Assembly (NCBI RefSeq): GCF_900094935.1
Contig: NZ_FMBA01000015.1
Coordinates: 1 to 51,317, forward strand
Reading direction: 5' to 3'
DNA length: 51,317 nucleotides
Source of the DNA: Gilliamella intestini
GTDB lineage: Bacteria; Pseudomonadota; Gammaproteobacteria; Enterobacterales; Orbaceae
The notes beneath the pieces are model-generated. The model was not told where the DNA came from and did no database searches. It was given only the letters and a program-made list of their open reading frames with translations. A program made the translations under genes and the position numbers. This document shows positions 46,533 to 51,317 of this stretch, one piece after another (position 1 is the first letter of the stretch; each line of letters starts with the position of its first letter).

Positions 46533-47981
46533 ATGGCAGATCACAATTTAGAGAATAACTTGCGCAAGGATCTTGGTTTAGTTTCTGCATTATCACTAGT
46601 CGTTGGAATGGTTTTAGGTGCAGGAGCGTTTATGAAACCACCATCAGTATTAGAAGTTACTGGTGATTATAATTATGCACTATTAGCGTGGATAATAGGT
46701 GGCGCCATTTCTATTTGTGGCGGGTTAACACTTTGTGAATTAGGTGTAATGTTCCCAAAAACAGGAGGGATGCTGGTTTATTTAGAAAAAATATATGGCA
46801 CCAAAATTTCTCATCTTTATGGTTGGATGATGACAGTTATTTTTGCTCCTTCATTAGTTGGAGCGTTGGTTGGATATTTTAGTTCAGTATTTTGTCTATT
46901 ATTTAGTATTGATGATGCTTATAGAATGGCGGTGAGTGCTGGTGTTTTGGGTTTTATTGCCTTTATTAATGCTATTGGTATTAGAGAAGCAGGTTATTTA
47001 CAGATGATTGCTACAGTTTGTAAACTTATTCCTATATTGTTATTGGCTATATTTGGATTATGTGAAGGTAATGGCCAAGTCGCGTTATTCACTGCTAGTG
47101 GGCAAGGTATTGAATCGTATGCTCCTTTTGCAGTAGCTATCTTGGCAACTCTTTTTGCTTATGATGGTTGGGCACAAGTTGCGTCAGTAGCTGGTGAGAT
47201 TAATAATCCATCAAAAGTATTACCTAAAGCAATTATTTTTGGCATTATTTTTCTTGTAGTTGTTTACGCTTGTATTAATATCGCGTTATTTAAAATTTTT
47301 CCTGTGCAAGAGATGGTTTCTCTTGGTCATGACGCATCATCCGTTGCTTCACAACGCATGTTTGGGCATTTTGGAGGGAATCTTGTTGCTGTTGGTATTA
47401 TGGTTTCGATTCTTGGCGGAATTAATGGATATATTATGACGCTATCTCGTACTATATTTAGTATGGCTGAGCGGGGAACTATTATTGGGGCGCGTTATTT
47501 AAGTACTATTGATGATGATAGCCGTTCACCAGTTAATGCGATTATTGTTTTAGTTATTTTTTCTTTTTTATATTCAACGCTTCTTGATGCAGATCGCTTA
47601 TCAGAAATCTCAATGTTTTCAATTTGGGTATTTTATTTACTAACGTTTATTGGAGTGATGGTTGCTCGAAGAAAATACCCAGATGTACATAGACCTTATA
47701 AAGTTATTGGTTATCCAATAATTCCTATCATTGCAATGCTAGGGGCGGCTTATGTTATTTACGGTATGTTAGTTTATCAAACCATAAATGGTATGGTTTC
47801 TATCGTACTGACTTTAATCGGTTTGCCAATATATTATTATTACTATGGTAAAAATAAAAATAGAGAGCTTTCTCTTGGTGAAATGAAAAAATATAAAATA
47901 AAAAGAATGGTAACCATTGCAGTTTCAACAATTATTATTATAGGTTTGTTTGTTGCTTATGGTTTTTTTGTTAGCAACTAA
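46533..47981 (+). CDS. APC-family amino-acid permease
   Basis: A 482-residue inner-membrane transporter with about twelve helices. SLVVGMVLGAGAFMKPPSV is the first-helix substrate motif, FAYDGWAQVASVAGEI the conserved helix-6 block, and SRTIFSMAERG and RRKYPDVHRPYKV the loop motifs. It resembles LAT-like exchangers such as SteT more than lysine or cadaverine carriers. The substrate is not determined. AAGAGG eight bases before ATG 46533 decides the start; an ATG 24 codons upstream has no such site. Confidence 0.82.
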   Translation: MADHNLENNLRKDLGLVSALSLVVGMVLGAGAFMKPPSVLEVTGDYNYALLAWIIGGAISICGGLTLCELGVMFPKTGGMLVYLEKIYGTKISHLYGWMMTVIFAPSLVGALVGYFSSVFCLLFSIDDAYRMAVSAGVLGFIAFINAIGIREAGYLQMIATVCKLIPILLLAIFGLCEGNGQVALFTASGQGIESYAPFAVAILATLFAYDGWAQVASVAGEINNPSKVLPKAIIFGIIFLVVVYACINIALFKIFPVQEMVSLGHDASSVASQRMFGHFGGNLVAVGIMVSILGGINGYIMTLSRTIFSMAERGTIIGARYLSTIDDDSRSPVNAIIVLVIFSFLYSTLLDADRLSEISMFSIWVFYLLTFIGVMVARRKYPDVHRPYKVIGYPIIPIIAMLGAAYVIYGMLVYQTINGMVSIVLTLIGLPIYYYYYGKNKNRELSLGEMKKYKIKRMVTIAVSTIIIIGLFVAYGFFVSN

Positions 47982-48005
47982 ACAATTAAAAGGGGTTATG
48001 AAAAA

Positions 48006-48028
48006 ATGCCAGACAAATTGTCTGGCAT
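48006..48028. terminator. Bidirectional terminator between permease and ulaA
   Basis: ATGCCAGACA and TGTCTGGCAT pair around AAT, with A-runs on the left and T-runs on the right, so it can end transcription in both directions between the converging genes. Confidence 0.85.
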
Positions 48029-48058
48029 AATATTTTTTATAAATGAAATAGTAATTAT

Positions 48059-49429
48059 TTACTCAACATTCTCTCTGATACTTTTTTTAGGTTTAAAAAT
48101 ATAGTTGAATATTACTAATAGTGCAAAAATAGCAATAAAAATACTCATAATAATATCTTTATTAAACCATTTTGCCATATTACCTAAAATAATCCCAATA
48201 CCACAAAAATCCACATCTGAGAAAGTTGTATTTGCAAAACCAAGTGATCCTAAAACAGGCAATAAAAGAACCGGTAAAAATGTTACTAATAAACCATTAG
48301 CAAATGCGCCAAGCATTGCACCTCGGCGCCCCCCCATAGCATTACCAAACACTCCTGATGTTGCTCCACAGAAGAAATGGGGAACTACACTAGGAAGTAT
48401 AAGTACAGTATTTAATTTTCCTAAAACAAATAGACCTACTAATCCGCCAAGGAAGCTAAATAAGAAACCGATCAAAACAGCATTTGGCGCATATGGGAAA
48501 ACAACAGGACAATCTAAGGCAGGTTTTGCATTTGGAACTAATTTTTCTGAAAAACCAGTAAATGCAGGTACAATTTCAGCAAGAATAAGCCTAACACCTT
48601 GTAGAATAATAAAAACCCCAGCGGCAAAGGTGATTGCTTCTATGATTGCATAAACAAGATAGTTATCGCCTTTACTTAACGTTTTTTGAACATAATCAGA
48701 CCCCGCAAATATGGCAAGAATTAAATAAATAATCATCATAGTTAATGATATAGAAATTGAACTATCACGTAAAAAGCTTAAATTTTTAGGCAAATTCATA
48801 TCTTCAGTTGAACGAGAATTTTTACCAAACAATTTACCAAGATAACCAGCTAATACATAGCCTAAAGTACCAAAATGACCAAACGCTACATCATCATTTC
48901 CTGTAATTTTACGCATCTGAGGTTGAGCTAAAGCAGGGAAGAAAGCCATAATTAGCCCTAATACTAATGAACCAGTAAATACTAATTGCCAACCATCAAA
49001 ATTAGCAACTTTTAAAATAATACTGATCATACAAGCCATGTAGAAAGTATGATGGCCGGTTAAGAAAATAAATTTTAAACGTGTAAATCTAGCCACTACG
49101 ATATTGGCAATCATACCCAAAGCCATAATTAATGCAGTTGCTGTACCGTACTCATTTAAGGCCATAGAAACAATGGCTTCATTATTAGGTATAATTCCTT
49201 GTAATTGAAAAGCTTGTTCAAACATCATACCTAATGGAGTTATAGCACTGATAAGTACGCTAGCACCACCGCTCAATACTAAAAATCCCAAAATGGTTTT
49301 AACTGTTCCTTTTACCGTATCAGCAAATGATTTGCGTTGGACGACAAGCCCCGCCATAGCAATAAAGCCAACTAGTATTGCTGGTGTTTTTAGAATATCA
49401 ACAATAAACTTTATTATTTCTTGGATCAT
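48059..49429 (-). CDS. ulaA: PTS ascorbate-family permease, EIIC (UlaA/SgaT)
   Basis: A 456-residue polytopic membrane protein, the translocation subunit of an L-ascorbate-type PTS. TPAILVGFIAMAGLVVQRKS at the front, NEYGTATALIMALGM, TGHHTFYMACM and SVVPHFFCGATSGVFGNAMGGRRGA are UlaA signatures. It is last in the row ulaC-ulaB-ulaA. Genes for ascorbate-6-phosphate breakdown (ulaDEFG) are not in the window, so the sugar may be ascorbate or a related compound. GGAG precedes the ATG. Confidence 0.88.
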   Translation of the reverse strand: MIQEIIKFIVDILKTPAILVGFIAMAGLVVQRKSFADTVKGTVKTILGFLVLSGGASVLISAITPLGMMFEQAFQLQGIIPNNEAIVSMALNEYGTATALIMALGMIANIVVARFTRLKFIFLTGHHTFYMACMISIILKVANFDGWQLVFTGSLVLGLIMAFFPALAQPQMRKITGNDDVAFGHFGTLGYVLAGYLGKLFGKNSRSTEDMNLPKNLSFLRDSSISISLTMMIIYLILAIFAGSDYVQKTLSKGDNYLVYAIIEAITFAAGVFIILQGVRLILAEIVPAFTGFSEKLVPNAKPALDCPVVFPYAPNAVLIGFLFSFLGGLVGLFVLGKLNTVLILPSVVPHFFCGATSGVFGNAMGGRRGAMLGAFANGLLVTFLPVLLLPVLGSLGFANTTFSDVDFCGIGIILGNMAKWFNKDIIMSIFIAIFALLVIFNYIFKPKKSIRENVE

Positions 49430-49449
49430 AGCAACACTCCATAATTTGA

Positions 49450-49722
49450 TTAGTGTTTTGCAAAAAATTCAACAAGTTTAGATTCTAAGTCATTGATATC
49501 AATAATATTGTTTAGAACAACTAGTTTATCGGCAGGAATTCCAGAACTGGTTGCTAAATCTTTTGTCATGACAAATAAATCTGCTTGTTCTGGTGTTGCA
49601 GATGCAAGATCCGCATGTGTAACCTCTGCATCAATATTAATTTTTTTTAATACTTTTTTAATATTCATTTCAACCATAAAACTACTACCAAGACCTGAAC
49701 CACAAACTGCCATAATTTTCAT
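49450..49722 (-). CDS. ulaB: PTS ascorbate-family EIIB (UlaB)
   Basis: A 90-residue cytoplasmic phosphocarrier. The P-loop VCGSGLGSSFM carries the phosphorylated Cys7, as in all lactose/ascorbate type EIIB proteins. It takes phosphate from UlaC and passes it to the sugar at UlaA. AAGGA lies before the ATG. Twenty bases separate it from ulaA and 27 from ulaC. Confidence 0.9.
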   Translation of the reverse strand: MKIMAVCGSGLGSSFMVEMNIKKVLKKINIDAEVTHADLASATPEQADLFVMTKDLATSSGIPADKLVVLNNIIDINDLESKLVEFFAKH

Positions 49723-49749
49723 TTTTTTATCCTTTTTGTTTATTTCAAT

Positions 49750-50193
49750 TTAATAACGTTTAATAACAGCTAAAATTTCATCACAACTTCGGGAATTAAA
49801 GATTGTTTGGATATCATTTGAATCACTAAATAGTGCTGCTAATTGTGTTAACATCTCAATATGGCTAGTGTTATCATTGGCAGCTAATAAAGTAATTAAA
49901 TAAACGGGATCGTTTTCTTGAGAGTTAAATTTAACGCCTTGTTTGACCAATAACATGGATAAACCTAATTGGTTTACACCTTGTTCTGGTCTGGCATGAG
50001 GCATAGCAATACCTGGTGCCAATACATAATAAGGTCCAATTGATTCATGTAACTCAATAATAGAATTAATATAATTTGGTGTAATAGTATTATTTTTTAA
50101 TAATGGGGCAGCACAAAGTTGTATTGCCTCTTTCCAATTGCTGACCGAATCAACAATGTTGACTGTTTTACTGGTTAACCATGTTTCTAACAT
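49750..50193 (-). CDS. ulaC: PTS ascorbate-family EIIA (UlaC)
   Basis: A 147-residue EIIA of the mannitol/fructose-like fold. GIAMPHARPEQGV has the phospho-accepting His66, and LITLLAANDNTSHIEMLTQLA follows the family. ATG 50193 has AGGGAG upstream; the open frame extends 34 codons further but those residues are not family-like. It opens the ulaC-ulaB-ulaA unit, which differs in order from E. coli ulaABC. The promoter has a CRP-like site and a perfect 14-base palindrome. Confidence 0.88.
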   Translation of the reverse strand: MLETWLTSKTVNIVDSVSNWKEAIQLCAAPLLKNNTITPNYINSIIELHESIGPYYVLAPGIAMPHARPEQGVNQLGLSMLLVKQGVKFNSQENDPVYLITLLAANDNTSHIEMLTQLAALFSDSNDIQTIFNSRSCDEILAVIKRY

Positions 50194-50268
50194 TTTGTCT
50201 CCCTTAAAACTGTTATTATTAATAATGACTAACAAGTTAACATACTGAGTAATAATAGATATTAAAAA

Positions 50269-50295
50269 ATAATAGAAATGTGATAGCGCTATCAA
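50269..50295 (-). promoter_or_regulatory. Candidate promoter of the ulaCBA unit
   Basis: On the minus strand TTGATA (50295-50290) and TATTAT (50274-50269) are 15 bases apart, slightly short. The -35 box lies inside the operator palindrome, so a bound repressor would block it. Confidence 0.4.
50281..50294. promoter_or_regulatory. LacI/GalR-type operator palindrome
   Basis: TGATAGCGCTATCA is a perfect 14-base palindrome with the central GCGC typical of LacI-family operators. UlaR of E. coli is a DeoR-type protein, so a different regulator is expected here; no regulator gene is in the window. Confidence 0.65.
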
Positions 50296-50320
50296 AAGTT
50301 AAAAGAAATCTTCTCTATAG

Positions 50321-50336
50321 TGTGATATAGATAACA
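50321..50336. promoter_or_regulatory. CRP-like site upstream of ulaC
   Basis: TGTGA-TATAGA-TAACA matches the CRP consensus at nine of ten core positions. It lies about 62 to 67 bases upstream of the likely start point, a class I position. Confidence 0.5.
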
Positions 50337-50405
50337 TATTTTAAATAATTAATGTTAAATAGTTGAGCTAGTAAAATAGGCTATATCCTAAATTTTATGC
50401 GGGCG

Positions 50406-50437
50406 GTTAACTGGTGACAGTTGATTTTGTCACTAAA
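50406..50437 (+). other. 32-base palindromic motif shared with 1863-1893
   Basis: GTTAA, GGTGAC, a centre with GTTGATT, GTCAC and AAA repeat the minus-strand motif of 1863-1893. It is followed by the GTATACCTAAA-like cluster. Possible recombinase core site. Confidence 0.4.
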
Positions 50438-50481
50438 TTCTGAGTGTCTGCTAATAAATACGCCTTTCTTTACTTAATTAT

Positions 50482-51012
50482 TTTAGGTATACGATATATA
50501 GGTATATTGCGTTTATTTACCTAAGAATATACCTAAAGTTTTGGTCGTAAATGATACTTACAGGATAATGAAATAGTCATTAAAGCTTGTCATTGCTTGG
50601 TTTTGTGTGCTTTAGTGGGTTTTAAAGAATCTTTCTGAATATTGAGCCAAGGGAAACAGAATCATATAGATAAACACACTGGAAATACTGAAAGATTAAC
50701 TTTTAAAAATCGAATCGTATACCTAAACGTATACCTAAAACAAAAAGTGACCCCAATATTAGGTATTTTAATCTTGCCGAATTGAAAGGTTAAAAAAAAT
50801 TGGTTTTAGAATTTTGACGGTGTAAAAATTTATCTAGGTGAGCGGTATCCGTTAATTATGTTTTAGATTTTTTATACCTCCCCCCCATAAAAATAAAATT
50901 TTATAAAAAAGTATGCACGGTGTTCACTACCTGCTTGAAGCCTTATTCTAAAAGGGTTTGAGTGGTGTATACTTAAATGTTTACTATTCACAAGTATACA
51001 CTTTAGGTATTC
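50482..51012. repeat. Cluster of GTATACCTAAA-like motifs
   Basis: Copies or near copies lie at 50482-50492, 50497-50507, 50516-50524, 50527-50537, 50717-50727, 50729-50739, about 50758-50768, 50967-50977 and 51001-51012, on both strands. The pairs at 50518/50530 and 50717/50729 have a 12-base period. GTGTATACTT (50965-50974) and AAGTATACAC (50992-51001) form a perfect inverted pair. No gene is seen in 50296-51016. Confidence 0.6.
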
Positions 51013-51016
51013 ACTC

Positions 51017-51043
51017 AATAAAAAACCGCCAATTAGGGCGGTC
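51017..51043 (-). terminator. Minus-strand terminator downstream of the transposase
   Basis: ACCGCC (51025-51030) and GGCGGT (51037-51042) pair; on the minus strand the stem is followed by six T. It would end transcription from the IS1182-type gene to the right. Confidence 0.65.
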
Positions 51044-51056
51044 TCAGATTGATGAC

Positions 51057-51080
51057 AAACCTCGATATAATTCGGGGTTT
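51057..51080 (+). terminator. 9-bp hairpin next to the transposase stop
   Basis: AAACCTCGA and TCGGGGTTT pair with one G-T around TATAAT, followed on the plus strand by ATTTTTTTAT. It may shield the element from outside transcription or form its terminal structure. Confidence 0.45.
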
Positions 51081-51090
51081 ATTTTTTTAT

Positions 51091-51317
51091 TTAAACCATA
51101 AATAGGATTTTAATTTGGATTTTATTAAATAAATTAAAAAATAGCCTAAAAAAACGTAACAAAAATAGCTTTATCGCTATTTTCTTGATATTTTGAGCCG
51201 TTGCAGCCAATAAACACTGCATTTGAACCTGCGCTCTTCCCCTAAATCTTGCATAGCGATGTCCGTGATGTTGTTTAGCGTCAGCAAAGCTGCGCTCTAT
51301 GGTCTGTTTTCGCCGAG
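51091..51317 (-). CDS. IS1182-type transposase, C-terminal end (cut by window edge)
   Basis: The minus frame is open from the window edge to TAA at 51091-51093 (75 codons). It reads RRKQTIERSFADAKQHHG, then HRYARFRGRAQVQMQCLL and AAQNIKK, the C-terminal DDE block of IS1182-family transposases, with the conserved Glu in IERSFADAK. The last 25 residues are unusually hydrophobic and basic. The front of the gene lies outside. It marks a mobile element at the right edge. Confidence 0.8.
   Translation of the reverse strand, partial: RRKQTIERSFADAKQHHGHRYARFRGRAQVQMQCLLAATAQNIKKIAIKLFLLRFFRLFFNLFNKIQIKILFMV

Noticed and set aside
48105-48653. A 182-codon plus-strand open frame opposite ulaA
   Set aside because: ulaA has clear family motifs along its length; the opposite frame has no recognisable features.

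Overview
The window is AT-rich chromosomal DNA of a gammaproteobacterium. Housekeeping proteins (ArgD, EngB, SrkA, RapZ, MoeB, EnvC, YibQ, MltC, RecJ, XerD) read as close relatives of Enterobacterales proteins, and several gene orders match (yggX-mltC, xerD-dsbC-recJ, sdaC-sdaB, engB-srkA). Low GC, small intergenic gaps and a large stock of CdiA/FhaB toxin modules suggest Orbales (Gilliamella/Frischella type, insect gut). That placement is inference; no rRNA or tRNA gene was seen to confirm it.

Region 1 (1-10619) is an accessory toxin-immunity island read mostly on the minus strand. Three truncated CdiA/FhaB C-terminal modules are each followed by an immunity gene: a PD-(D/E)XK-like nuclease tail with an Imm70-like protein (9599-6758), a longer FHA-repeat fragment with an RNase A-like tail and a CdiI-like protein (6521-1933), and a short module with an unrecognised tail and an Imm42-like protein (1791-195). 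All three share a pre-toxin segment ending at a VENN motif. None has a TPS secretion domain, and no cdiB partner is present, so they look like an orphan module store. An Imm11 gene with a scar of a second copy lies to the right. A 26-bp direct repeat (105-130 and 9747-9772) brackets the three modules.

Region 2 (10887-30859) is mostly core genome: dusC, moeB, mltC, yggX, argD, engB-srkA, a GIY-YIG protein, an IS481-type relic, a WaaY-like kinase, pflA, envC-yibQ, rapZ, rdgB, rluA, dsbB, rluC, a histidine phosphatase, bepA and proS.

Region 3 (31016-40380) holds a small unknown membrane protein, serine catabolism (sdaC and sdaB, with a textbook CRP site placed for class II activation), an XRE regulator, mpl, and the recJ-dsbC-xerD cluster read in the order xerD, dsbC, recJ. 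DsbC is unusual in having CHYC and no other cysteines.

Region 4 (40949-50193) is carbon and energy metabolism: an MHS-type transporter, a LacD-type aldolase, grxB with a Pr6Pr membrane protein, adhP, an APC amino-acid permease and an ascorbate-family PTS (ulaC-ulaB-ulaA). A perfect LacI-type palindrome and a CRP-like site lie upstream of the PTS.

The last kilobase has no gene apart from the tail of an IS1182-type transposase at the right edge. It carries many GTATACCTAAA-like motifs, and a 31-32 base motif that is also found beside the toxin island. This may be a recombinase or attachment region. No CRISPR array was seen.
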